Assembly (NCBI RefSeq): GCF_026262505.1
Contig: NC_067206.1
Coordinates: 33,991,896-34,055,895, forward strand
Direction: 5' to 3'
DNA: 64,000 nucleotides
DNA from: Trichomonas vaginalis G3
Taxonomy: Eukaryota > Parabasalia > Trichomonadida > Trichomonadidae
Shown piece by piece: positions 54,045 through 63,190 of this stretch; position 1 is the stretch's first letter, and each line of letters begins with the position of its first letter. The notes below the pieces were generated by a model. That model saw only the letters and a list, made by a program, of their open reading frames with translations. It had not been told where the DNA came from and ran no database searches. The translations under genes and the position numbers were made by a program.

Positions 54045-54227
54045 TTATTTTATCATCGTTTTATTAAGTTCATCTTTAGTTAATAATTTGAATGGATTCG
54101 CTAATGTTCCACCTTGAGTCACATCACCTGCCCTGGCTAATTGTGAAGAACCTGGGATAAGTACTCCATGAAATGATTTCATTGGTATCATTAATTTAGA
54201 AATAGTTGGCTTAATTAATTTTGTCAT
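54045..54227 (-). CDS. Small protein of the virus-like element, 60 residues
   Basis: Starts at ATG 54227, preceded by ATAA as in several genes of the element. Basic, with Pro/Gly in the middle (HGVLIPGSSQLARAGDVTQG). No membrane segment or known domain. It is the first gene after the large array, reading toward it. Function unknown. Confidence 0.5.
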   Translation of the reverse strand: MTKLIKPTISKLMIPMKSFHGVLIPGSSQLARAGDVTQGGTLANPFKLLTKDELNKTMIK

Positions 54228-54276
54228 TTATGATAAAAATAAAATTGCATAATTTAAATTTTTCTTTCTCATTTTC

Positions 54277-54411
54277 TCATTTTTCATCCTGTTTTGGTTT
54301 CAGTAACTTTTCAAGTTGTTGTCTTGTCAGTAACTTTAATTTTAACTTTGGATCAAATATTGGGTTTCCATCTTTATCTCTTCCAATAACACCATATGGT
54401 AGAATCTTCAT
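54277..54411 (-). CDS. Very small protein of the virus-like element, 44 residues
   Basis: MKILPYGVIGRDKDGNPIFD begins a Lys/Leu-rich peptide from ATG 54411 to TGA 54277-54279. The start has the same TATAAATG context as certain genes of the element, and it ends shortly before the next small gene on the same strand. Function unknown. Confidence 0.5.
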   Translation of the reverse strand: MKILPYGVIGRDKDGNPIFDPKLKLKLLTRQQLEKLLKPKQDEK

Positions 54412-54506
54412 TTATACTAAAATAAAAATTTAAATTATGCTGTTTGCTCTTTTGAAGCTCAGGACTTTCAGTCCGTTCTAAAGTTTGTTTTACAAACATT
54501 GAGCGT

Positions 54507-56176
54507 TCATTGAACTCTATACCATGCGTAAACTGTCATGTAAGGTGGCATGTATTCTTTACTTTGTCCCGTTGTTTGTGTATATCCTGAAACGAAATGT
54601 GTATGGTTTCCTTCTCCCTGAGTGTCACTCCAGTAACAATTTATAGCAAACTTAACGTCGTCTTTAACATCATATCCTTTACCTTTTGTCATTCCTGATC
54701 AATCCCAATATCTATGCTTATGCCAACCTGCCTGAGATGTACTTAAATCTATGTAGTGACTGTGTGCAGGTAAATTTTCACCTGAAATCGTTTTACTTCC
54801 ACCTGTTTCCTTTGAAGAGTTTGCACAATACAAAAACCTGTCGACTATTTGTTCCCATGCACCAACACCAAACATTACTTGAGGACCTCTTGCATCCATA
54901 GATGTATAAATAGAACCTACTGGGTTCATTAAATCAAACATATGAGATATTATAGGATTGTCTATTTTGAACTTAAAATATAGTGCAACTATTTCAGGTT
55001 TCTTCTGGTTTGTGTCAGAATATTTTTTATAATATAATCTTATGTTTTCAGGGTAGGTAAAATCTTGACTATAATATTTATTTTTGTCATCTGTATAATA
55101 ATATACTATTCTCGTTTTTTCTATTGCATTATATCTTTTATATCTATAATAATCTAAATATAATGTTAGCTTTTGTTCATCTACATGTGGTGTTCTCTCG
55201 TCATCTCCATAGTCATAATAATATGGTGCTGGAGCTGGGTGAGGCAATGTCATATCTGTCATTTCATAAACTCTTAAATATTTCTTTTGTTCGTCTCCAT
55301 ATAAGTTTAAGTAGCAGTTGTTGTCTATGGAACTTTAACTTGTGTACCATTATTCTTTATATAGCTTACATACATTTCATTGTTATTTTTCGGAATGAGT
55401 TTACACCGTGCACCATTTTTTAAGGACTGTACAAACTGCCATCTAAAATATTTATTTTCTTCATTGACAGAAAAGTCACCAACAATAGTTTCAATATTTT
55501 TTGTTGTTCCTATCAAACTTTGGTATATTTCATTGACATATTCCTTATCTGCTTTAAGGTCTAACTCATCATTAACATAAGTTTTATCTGCTTTAAGGTC
55601 TAAACATCCTGAAACCCATCCTGTATCAGCTTTAGTTTTTAAAATCTTTGATGTCCATTCATGATACCATTCAACCCTTTCTTTAATTTCATTATCTTTT
55701 TCATCAACATAAACCAAATTTGCCTTCTTCATTAATTCACCGTTGACATATTCATTATCTGCCTTAAGGTCTAACTCATCATTAACATATTCCTTATCTG
55801 CCTTCTTCATTATGTCATTAAGGAAACCTTTTATGAATTCCTCATTTAAACTAAATCTTCCAATCTTCAAAACTTTAGGAAATGCATTTAATGCGTAATA
55901 TCTTTGTTCTTCTGGTGGAATTGATGTTATATCATCCGTTATTCCTTTAATTTTTGAATTCATAAATAAAATTTCTTTTATATTTGATATCACTACACCA
56001 CCTTTGCAAACGAATTCGAAATAGTCATTTTTCAATACTATCTCCAAATCTCCATATTTCAACCTTTGTGTTTGTTCTGCTGTCTTTGAATTATATGCAT
56101 ATATGGCGTATGTAATGGTCTGAAGGACCTGGGTGCTTTGCGCCTTAAGTTGCTGTGGTTGCTGTTGTTTAATCAT
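54507..56176 (-). CDS. Fibre/tail-collar-like protein region of the virus-like element (broken)
   Basis: Fossil part. The upstream portion (starting at ATG 56176) contains short repeats of the type LKADKEYVNDELDLKADN that predict a trimeric coiled-coil or beta-stalk like a virus fibre. The downstream portion contains NLPAHSH, HTHFVSG and PPYMTVYAWYR, resembling phage tail-collar / short-fibre receptor-binding tips. Together this suggests a fibre that contacts the host surface. It seems to have about two breaks. Confidence 0.6.
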
Positions 56177-56196
56177 TTATTATGATTTAAAAATAT

Positions 56197-56907
56197 TTAA
56201 TCCGTTATCTCATCAGCTATTTTTTCTATTTGAAATTGCCATAATATTTCATTCATAAATTCTAAATCACAATCAAATAGGTCAGTTATTCTAAATTTAA
56301 TATTTGATAAATCTTTTGAATGAAGAATAAATGAATTCCCGGATAATTGAAACGGATATGATAAAGAAAATGTGTTTAAGTTGATGGATAAAATGTTTTG
56401 TATTGATGGGTAAGAGTTAGGGTCTAATGTTTGATGTGAAAATCTCATTGGGGTATTAACTTTATCACATTTGATTAAAATGAAATTGGAACCAGTGTCA
56501 GAATACAAAACATCCCCAACATCTTTTTCAAAATTTAATATCCCCAACAATGAACGAAGATGAGGAGTACAAAATTTAATTTTCAGCGGAAATTTAACAA
56601 GGTTATTTATTTCATCAAGTTCAAAAAGTTTATCAGGTTTTGATTTAAAATTTTCTTCATACCATACGATAAATGATTCATTTAAATAACTTAAAATCGT
56701 GTTAATATCCCATTTCGCTATCACATTATTTATATACATATCATACGTTTTTTCATGGTCATCTTTAATAAATGATATATAATCTGAAGGGTCTAAAAGA
56801 ATGGGATTAAATTTACCACTCACAGAAACGAGAGTAACATTATAAATTCCGCTAACTGTTAAATTTAATTCACAGTTATTATTTGAAATAATATTGATAA
56901 TTGACAT
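56197..56907 (-). CDS. Unknown protein of the virus-like element, 236 residues
   Basis: Uninterrupted from ATG 56907. Predicted mainly beta, Asn/Ile/Ser-rich, with no signal or membrane segment; it begins MSIINIISNNNCELNLTVSG. It lies between the fibre region and a divergent gene whose ATG is 20 bp away, so the two share a tiny promoter. Its place among structural genes suggests a minor virion protein (inference). No family recognised. Confidence 0.65.
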   Translation of the reverse strand: MSIINIISNNNCELNLTVSGIYNVTLVSVSGKFNPILLDPSDYISFIKDDHEKTYDMYINNVIAKWDINTILSYLNESFIVWYEENFKSKPDKLFELDEINNLVKFPLKIKFCTPHLRSLLGILNFEKDVGDVLYSDTGSNFILIKCDKVNTPMRFSHQTLDPNSYPSIQNILSINLNTFSLSYPFQLSGNSFILHSKDLSNIKFRITDLFDCDLEFMNEILWQFQIEKIADEITD

Positions 56908-56926
56908 TTTTATTACGATTAAAAAT

Positions 56927-57406
56927 ATGGTAAAGCGTTATTTTCCAGTGATAAATAAAACTAGAATAAGATTACCTCAAGAATTCATAAATTCAACGAA
57001 TAAGAAATTCATTCATGTTATAAATTTTAGTGTTTTCAGAAAATATGAGTCGATGTCATATTCATCAACAGGTTATATTTCACTTCATTCAAATTTAGTT
57101 CAATCAAACCCATATAATGACCATTTCATAAGATTTTCAGATGGTATTAAAAATGTAATTGATAGATTAAAATATGAACAGATTGACAATATCGAATTTT
57201 TGGAATTTTGGTTTAAATATCCCGATGGAAAAAAGATTGAAGTTAAAGATAAAGCTGATACTATAACAAAAACAATTACAATGACCGATCCGGATAGTGG
57301 GGAACAAAAAGAAATAAAACAAACGATAGAAACTGGTGAAAGGTCAATTATTATTGATTATGATTCAAAGGATTATTATTCGATAATGTTAATGCTTGAA
57401 TATTAA
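56927..57406 (+). CDS. Unknown protein of the virus-like element, 159 residues
   Basis: Starts at ATG 56927 (MVKRYFPVINKTRIRLP); the frame opens 11 codons earlier only with TTG. Mainly beta with aromatic residues, and a charged hinge (KTITMTDPDSGEQKEIKQT). It reads divergently from the 236-residue gene and overlaps the end of the next gene by 4 bp tail to tail. A small jelly-roll such as a penton-type minor capsid protein is possible by size and position, but no motif proves it. Confidence 0.6.
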   Translation: MVKRYFPVINKTRIRLPQEFINSTNKKFIHVINFSVFRKYESMSYSSTGYISLHSNLVQSNPYNDHFIRFSDGIKNVIDRLKYEQIDNIEFLEFWFKYPDGKKIEVKDKADTITKTITMTDPDSGEQKEIKQTIETGERSIIIDYDSKDYYSIMLMLEY

Positions 57407-58077
57407 ATAGCCTTAACAAAGAATTTTTCAAGTGATATTTTATATTCATCAACTATTTTATTATAAATATCATTATATGTTAAATGAAGTTCAGTTGTTG
57501 TTCCGTTCTTTGATATCTTAATTGTGCTAATATCCTTTATAGGATTTATTTTTGCAACTGTTCCGCAGCATGAAACCTCATCATCTATGAAAAATTGAAT
57601 CTTAACGTCTGAATCTTGAACATCACAAAGAATGGCGATAATGTGAATTAATGATTCATAAGGTAAAATAATTAAACCGGATTGGTCAATTAAATTTATT
57701 ATTGAATCATAATTATTAATTATTATATCACGGTAAATTTTCATTAATTCAGAATTAATGTCTATTTTATATGGGTTCTCGATGTTTGATGAAAGAGGTG
57801 GGGGGTATGTTGGATAAGTGGGAATTTCAACAGGTTCTTTACCAGGTTCAGATAAAATGATTGGGTCTCCATTCTCATGGTTTTCTTCATTCTCCTCCTC
57901 CTTTTTCGGTAAGTCACGAGTTAATAAATTTGGTTGAGTTGCTGACCTTGTTAATTCAGGGCTAACATTAACTTTAACATTTTGAATAATTCGTGATTTA
58001 TCATCATTTACGTTATAACCAACCGTAATCTCTGCTTTTGCGTTAGTGTTCTTTTGACTAGTGAAACGTCTTCTCAT
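57403..58077 (-). CDS. Unknown protein of the virus-like element, 224 residues
   Basis: Starts at ATG 58077 with TATAAATG context. A basic N-terminus (MRRRFTSQK) and a Glu/Asn/Pro-rich disordered linker (IPTYPTYPPP) precede a compact C-terminal domain of about 110 residues containing two Cys side by side. A nucleic-acid-contacting or scaffold protein would fit its composition; no family recognised. Confidence 0.6.
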   Translation of the reverse strand: MRRRFTSQKNTNAKAEITVGYNVNDDKSRIIQNVKVNVSPELTRSATQPNLLTRDLPKKEEENEENHENGDPIILSEPGKEPVEIPTYPTYPPPLSSNIENPYKIDINSELMKIYRDIIINNYDSIINLIDQSGLIILPYESLIHIIAILCDVQDSDVKIQFFIDDEVSCCGTVAKINPIKDISTIKISKNGTTTELHLTYNDIYNKIVDEYKISLEKFFVKAI

Positions 58078-58110
58078 TTATATTCGAATAAAAAAAATAT
58101 ATTTAAACTT

Positions 58111-59010
58111 TTATTTTGCTGGAACTTTTGAATCTATTATTCCCTGTATTTGTTCATGAAGTTGATTTTTAGCTGTTTCATCAAAATTAATAGACCGAAT
58201 ATATTCATTAATTGCATTCTTATAATCATCTGATTTCTCAAATTTTCTTTTATCTGATTCCTTAACTAAATCATAAGTTAAACCACGTTGCTGATATAAT
58301 GGTTTCTTAATTAAATCTTTGAATGCTTGAGATAAAGCACCTGATGCAATTCTTGCTACTATAATTGGTTGAAATTGCTGTTTAAGTTCATCTTTAACAT
58401 TTGCGAAAACTGGATCGAACAAAGCAACTTTAAAGAATTTCTTAGCTGAAATTTTGGGTCTAATATTTGCTTATTGACCATCAAACTGGTTAGAATATCG
58501 TGGTAATCCATCCGGTCCCTCTTCAATAGCATTTAATTCTTCATTGAAATAAGAATATGGATTATGACGGTATGAATTAATTGGACCATTTTCACCTTCT
58601 CCAATGTATTGTTTAACAGCTTTTCCATTTTCATCAAATTGCATAGGATAACGTTCATTATATGCTTTACGTTTAGGATAATCAGATATACTTAATTTAT
58701 AACCATTTATGACTTTAATATTACCTTGACCATCAGTAACGAAAACTTCATTTATACCATCAGGTTTTCCATTTGGACCCGTAATGTCTGCTTCATGTGC
58801 TTCCCAATTTGGACCATGACGTTTGGCATATGCTTGAGCTTCTGGTAATGTTAAAACGTTTCTCATTTGTTTAACATCTTTTTGAAGACCAGCAACAATA
58901 TGAACTAATTCTTTCATTCCATCAGGAACTTTCATAGTTCTATTATATGCACCCCTTTTGTTTGTCCCTTGTTTTAATGGAACCTGTAGAAGATTTGCTA
59001 TTTCTGTCAT
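58111..59010 (-). CDS. Structural-looking protein region of the virus-like element
   Basis: Fossil part, either one gene with about one break or two adjoining genes. The upstream portion, from ATG 59010, contains [20 protein letters not shown] and [16 protein letters not shown], a pattern I associate by memory with a conserved virion-associated protein of Polinton-like elements. The rest is helical and charged. It lies directly after the ATPase gene in reading order. Confidence 0.5.
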
Positions 59011-59050
59011 GTTTAATTATAAATAAAAAATAAAAATTAATTATAAAAAG

Positions 59051-59878
59051 TTAATCAAATTTAACACATCCTTTATTTAAATCAACTATTATTTTTCCAT
59101 GTTCACCTAATTGCTGATATTGTGTGTAAAGTTCATTAATGCTCATTGGTAAATTCACTTGATAAAGCATAACGTTCAACTGTTGACGACTAAACCCACT
59201 GAAAATGAAAAGTGTTGATAGATTTGATTTAATGTTTGTGCTTAATGCTTTGAAATATTGAACAGCCATAAAGAATGAACACTGAATGTGTCGACATTGA
59301 GTTAATAACTGATTAAAATATGATTTCTCATTTGTTATTAGTTTTGATTTCACTGCATCATCTAGAAAAATGAGTGAATGCAAAAATTCTCTATCAAAAT
59401 TTGAAATAGAAAGTGTTTCAAATAATTCATCCCGTTGTTTATCAATAATTTTATCCTCTAATCCTTGCTTCTTGATTGTATTATATAATTCTTTATACAT
59501 TAAAAAGTTTTTTAAATAATCTTCTGCTTCTTCTTGTGATAAATAAATAATTGGAAATTTGATTAAATGCTTTAAAGATTCAAATGTATCATCTGAAGGT
59601 GAACCTGAACGGTTGATATAAATTAACACATGTGAATGGGGGGAAGTGTTAGCAATAATGATAATTTGTTTTAATATCGTTAATGTTTTACCTTTATTTT
59701 GTTTACCAATTGCTGCAGTGATTGAATTTAAGTAACATTCAGAATATGGAATTTTCATTAATTTTTCCTTAGATAGAGCATTTCTATTATCACTCAATGC
59801 TTCATTAATCATATCATCTACGTATGTATTATATACTCCTGCTAATTCTTCATAAGGGGTGGATGAATTTAAATCCAT
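59051..59878 (-). CDS. A32/FtsK-type genome-packaging ATPase
   Basis: 275 residues from ATG 59878 (context TTAAATG). Walker A is GKQNKGKT at residues 58-65, after a beta strand as in A32-like ATPases. Walker B is the hydrophobic strand LIFLDDA. The downstream segment QCRHIQCSFFMAVQYFKAL fits the sensor region that follows in packaging ATPases of Polintons and virophages. The enzyme would pump DNA into a capsid. It is next to the capsid-like gene on the same strand, the arrangement typical of these elements. Uninterrupted. Confidence 0.8.
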   Translation of the reverse strand: MDLNSSTPYEELAGVYNTYVDDMINEALSDNRNALSKEKLMKIPYSECYLNSITAAIGKQNKGKTLTILKQIIIIANTSPHSHVLIYINRSGSPSDDTFESLKHLIKFPIIYLSQEEAEDYLKNFLMYKELYNTIKKQGLEDKIIDKQRDELFETLSISNFDREFLHSLIFLDDAVKSKLITNEKSYFNQLLTQCRHIQCSFFMAVQYFKALSTNIKSNLSTLFIFSGFSRQQLNVMLYQVNLPMSINELYTQYQQLGEHGKIIVDLNKGCVKFD

Positions 59879-59902
59879 TTAATCAAAAATAAATTTATAA
59901 TT

Positions 59903-61543
59903 TTAAACATTTCTATTCATCAATATTTCATCATATAAACTTCTATACTGTGGTGGTGTACCTGTTGGATGATATTTCAAACCTTCGTCCGGTGTCCATG
60001 TCCAATATGTAGTCCTAGTAAACCAAACCTGAGGAGGATTTGTCACCTTTGAACAGTAAGTGTCATTTTCACCCTGAATAATTGGATAAGCTTTCACTTG
60101 TACTGTAACTTGTGAGTTGAAAGTTTCTAATCCATCAAAGAATATACCCGCTCCATCACGTTGAACTGGAATAGTGCATAAGAATGAAGTTTGGTCTTTC
60201 CATGTTCTAGCTAATGGCACACCATTATCATCATTCAGTGGTCTAGTTAATGAGTCCTCGTATTCTTCCGTGCATTCATTCACTCCATCTAAATCAGAAG
60301 CTTGAAGCATACGTGTAAAGAATATGTCACCCACTATGGTCATCGCTTGATCGGGGAAGTTTCTGGAATCTATAGTGACCTGAAGACCTCGAAGCATTGG
60401 ATTTTCTAAAACTGTTCTTTGCATTGCATTCTTCGGAAATGTTAACACAACATCTGTAACATTATGAAGAGCGTATGAGAAATCTGAGCTAATACCTTCA
60501 GGAGTGATGCAACCTCCATTTAGTGAACGAACGTCAATATGTTGAGCTGGAATCATGAATGGATCTTCCTTACTAAATAAACGTGGTATTGCTTTAACTG
60601 ATTCTTCAATTAAACCGTATCCTGGTGTAATACATTTATCCTCTAAAACTTCCATCTTTGTGCATGAAATAATAACGTCATCAACTGTTGCGTCAGCAGA
60701 TGTAGCGGCTAAGCTTGTAATTAATTTGGCAGGAAGTCCGATTTGTTGGAATTTGCGATCATATTTATAAACATGATTCATAATCTTTTCATAATTTTCA
60801 TCAGTTATCTTTTCATAAACGTAATTTTGTAAATCAGCAACTCTTAACGGGTCAACCTGACAAAATACTAAAGTATCCCTGAAAACATAATATTTAAGAA
60901 TGATATCACCAAATGATTTAGGATAATCATCGAACGCCTGAAATGCTAACAAATCATTTACCGGAATAATCATATCAAAAGTGACATCAACTTCTTCATT
61001 TGCTTTCTTGAAAACTTCTGAAGGGTCAATATATTTACCACATACTGAGTTATCATATTTTTGAACATTATTATATAACGAATGAACAAACTTTTTAACT
61101 TTCCTTTCTGATTTTGGTTTATATGTTGCAAATGCGAAAGATTCACGGGCGCAATCCATCTGAAGATAACCAGCATCACCTCTTTCGGTTTCTACTTCTA
61201 ATTGTTTAAAGCTTTGATTTGATGATTTGTAACCAACGAATAAACGCATGCATTTAAAAGCGGCATCACATGTGAAAGCTTTATTTGAAACTAGAGTTGC
61301 TTTAACTTTGCGTTTAATATATGTGTCACCTAATTGGTTCACATCATGAGCCGGATTTGTAATTCTTAAATGAGTTTGTTTATCATCAAAATATGGAGTA
61401 TCAGAGTCATAGCATGAACTTTCAAGTTCTCTATAATATCTTCTACCGTCATTCTTTGCGAATATTTCATTTATCTTTTCGAATGAATGAAACACATTTC
61501 CATTAATCGGTTTAGTGTTTGGCACCAAATAGTTAGTCGTCAT
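59903..61543 (-). CDS. Major capsid-like protein (double jelly-roll candidate)
   Basis: 546 residues from ATG 61543, the largest intact gene of the element and within the size range of Polinton/virophage major capsid proteins. Beta-rich throughout. The segment VTFDMIIPVNDLLAFQAFDD followed by ILKYYVFRDTLVF resembles the region of double jelly-roll capsids where a P-x-x-D-L-x-x-F motif is common. A second beta block in the last 200 residues would be the second jelly-roll. No signal peptide. The call rests on size, position beside the ATPase and this motif; a structure-based search would settle it. Confidence 0.65.
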   Translation of the reverse strand: MTTNYLVPNTKPINGNVFHSFEKINEIFAKNDGRRYYRELESSCYDSDTPYFDDKQTHLRITNPAHDVNQLGDTYIKRKVKATLVSNKAFTCDAAFKCMRLFVGYKSSNQSFKQLEVETERGDAGYLQMDCARESFAFATYKPKSERKVKKFVHSLYNNVQKYDNSVCGKYIDPSEVFKKANEEVDVTFDMIIPVNDLLAFQAFDDYPKSFGDIILKYYVFRDTLVFCQVDPLRVADLQNYVYEKITDENYEKIMNHVYKYDRKFQQIGLPAKLITSLAATSADATVDDVIISCTKMEVLEDKCITPGYGLIEESVKAIPRLFSKEDPFMIPAQHIDVRSLNGGCITPEGISSDFSYALHNVTDVVLTFPKNAMQRTVLENPMLRGLQVTIDSRNFPDQAMTIVGDIFFTRMLQASDLDGVNECTEEYEDSLTRPLNDDNGVPLARTWKDQTSFLCTIPVQRDGAGIFFDGLETFNSQVTVQVKAYPIIQGENDTYCSKVTNPPQVWFTRTTYWTWTPDEGLKYHPTGTPPQYRSLYDEILMNRNV

Positions 61544-61612
61544 TTATTAATAAATAAAAAATCAAAATTAAAAGATGAAAATGAATTTTTAATTTTAATG
61601 AAATAATCAACT

Positions 61613-61828
61613 ATGGCTGCAGGTATATTTAAGAAACTGTGGGATAAAGTAAAAAGAGGAGCGAGTAAAGTTTGGGAAACATTGAAGAAGGGAGCAAATT
61701 GGATATTTAAGAATAAAGAAGCAATTAGTGACGTTGCTGAATCAATAACACCAAAAGCTGCCCCAATAAGAGAAATTTTAAATAAAGGAGAAAAAGTTTA
61801 TCAAAGACTACAACCGATACTAAGATAA
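61613..61828 (+). CDS. Short amphipathic peptide A, 71 residues
   Basis: Starts MAAGIFKKLWDKVKRGASKV; the first 40 residues form a strongly amphipathic cationic helix with Trp and Phe on one face, like membrane-lytic capsid peptides (adenovirus pVI type). It shares MAAG-FKKLWD with the peptide encoded on the opposite strand at 61858, so the two are paralogues with different tails. Virion membrane disruption is inference. Confidence 0.65.
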   Translation: MAAGIFKKLWDKVKRGASKVWETLKKGANWIFKNKEAISDVAESITPKAAPIREILNKGEKVYQRLQPILR

Positions 61829-61857
61829 AAATAATTTTAAAATAATTTATTTTTCCA

Positions 61858-62094
61858 CTATCTACCCCCTATTTTATTAAGTATTCCTTCAGCTATTCCA
61901 CCAATTGTGTTACCTGCTTGTGCTCCCATCGCCGGATTACCTGCTTTAGTACCTAATACTCCACCTATGATAGTTCCTGCCGTTTTCGCTACTGGTGCCA
62001 AAAAGTTTGCAACAGGTTTAATAACCTTTTTATAAACCCAACCCGCAGCTTTCTTAATTCCATCCCATAATTTTTTAAAGAATCCTGCCGCCAT
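61858..62094 (-). CDS. Short amphipathic peptide B, 78 residues
   Basis: Starts MAAGFFKKLWDGIKKAAGWV, matching peptide A. The second half is Gly/Ala-rich and hydrophobic (AGTIIGGVLGTKAGNPAMGA), which suggests membrane insertion or pore formation. It converges with peptide A, the two genes ending about 30 bp apart. Likely a virion membrane-active protein or a holin-like factor; undecided. Confidence 0.65.
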   Translation of the reverse strand: MAAGFFKKLWDGIKKAAGWVYKKVIKPVANFLAPVAKTAGTIIGGVLGTKAGNPAMGAQAGNTIGGIAEGILNKIGGR

Positions 62095-62160
62095 TTCTGA
62101 TTTAATATTAATTAAAAAATATATTTCATCACTTATATTCTAATTTTTATTTAATGATAA

Positions 62161-62529
62161 ATGAAACCGATTTTAAAAATAAATGAAACAGAAGGAAGCT
62201 ATTTAAATGAAAGTGTAAATGTTCAACAAAAAATAAACGTTGTTAAACCAATTACTGAAATAAAAATTTTTTCATCTGTTGAAGAATTTAATGACTATTA
62301 TGCTAATAATAAAAAATTATTTGAAGAATTGACAACATGTAAATTGAATAAAATGTTTAAAGTTGATGGATTCAAAATTTCAAAAATAAAAGGGGTGGTT
62401 AGTTTGAAATCTATTCCTCAATCAAGAATCACCTCATTAATGAAAATTGATGATTTAACAAAAAGAATAGAAGAGATTGAAGAAAGAATGAATCAAATAA
62501 TTGATTTCATAAATTCAAATAATCATTAG
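62161..62529 (+). CDS. Terminal-repeat gene, right copy, 122 residues, unknown function
   Basis: Same protein as the left-hand copy, reading outward to the element's right end. Here the ATG has the context ATAAATG and an AT-rich promoter like that of other genes of the element, unlike the left copy, which is preceded by the repeat array. Preservation of two identical copies suggests a useful product, or simply recent terminal-repeat homogenisation. Confidence 0.75.
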   Translation: MKPILKINETEGSYLNESVNVQQKINVVKPITEIKIFSSVEEFNDYYANNKKLFEELTTCKLNKMFKVDGFKISKIKGVVSLKSIPQSRITSLMKIDDLTKRIEEIEERMNQIIDFINSNNH

Positions 62530-62819
62530 TTTCAATTTCTTTTTACTCGTTTATGAGGTCTTTGATTATGACTTCATTGATTCCATTCAGGATTTAAACA
62601 ATGTTAATTTTTTTTATTACATTATGTATGGGTTGAGTGTAAATGTCTTACAATTTTGAAAATTTTTTAAATCTTGATTTATTCAAAAACGTAAGAATAA
62701 AAACCGTAAGAATCATACATTTTTTACTTCATATGTTAAAAAAATGATACAAAATCGTTCTATATTGTATGAATTCTTACATTTACAAAAAAGTCACACA
62801 ACCCGTTATATATACTACT
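62161..62819. repeat. Right terminal inverted repeat
   Basis: Reverse complement of 49606-50267, near-identical. It ends ATATACTACT followed directly by the target duplication. Confidence 0.9.
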
Positions 62820-62825
62820 CTTAAA
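62820..62825. repeat. Target-site duplication, right copy
   Basis: CTTAAA, identical to the copy at 49600-49605. Confidence 0.9.
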
Positions 62826-63190
62826 TAAGGCCTAAGAGTACAAATTTTATTAATAAATGTACATTATACGCAAATAATTAATTAGAAAACTATAAATTAC
62901 GCAAAAATTTTCATCCAATACAATTTCGTATTTGAATCAAAAATAATCGTAATTTCAGTAATTATATTTTAAAGAATAATTGCTTATTTAATAAATATAT
63001 TTTTGCATTATTAGCGATGCAATTATAAATATAATACAAACTTTTCTGAAATTTTCTCAGAAAAATATTTTGAATATATTGGAATACGAATCGCTTAAAC
63101 TTGTTTCGGGATTATAAATCTATTAAAAATAAAGAATCTCTAAAAATTTTGAATTGATAAGTATTCAATTTATTTTGGATTTTTAATAGA
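62826..63190. other. Promoter region of the BTB/ankyrin paralogue
   Basis: About 365 bp of AT-rich DNA between the element's target duplication and the ATG at 63191. TTCAATTTA lies about 30 nt before the ATG and could be an initiator. Nothing else was recognised. Confidence 0.45.

Larger units (their letters stand above)
49606..62819. mobile_element. Polinton-like virus / Maverick-type virus-like element, 13.2 kb
   Basis: The ends begin 5'-AGTAGTATATATAAC and are inverted copies of about 660 bp each, flanked by a perfect 6-bp duplication. Parts from left to right: terminal-repeat gene (minus), inverted repeat array, primase-polymerase and SF3-type helicase (plus), a nine-unit array, two small genes and a fibre/collar gene (minus), three genes of unknown function, a structural-looking region, packaging ATPase, large capsid-like protein, two short amphipathic peptides, and the second terminal-repeat gene (plus). 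I saw no family-B polymerase, integrase or protease. The near-identical ends and intact duplication indicate a recent insertion. It looks largely whole, with about four breaks. Confidence 0.85.
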
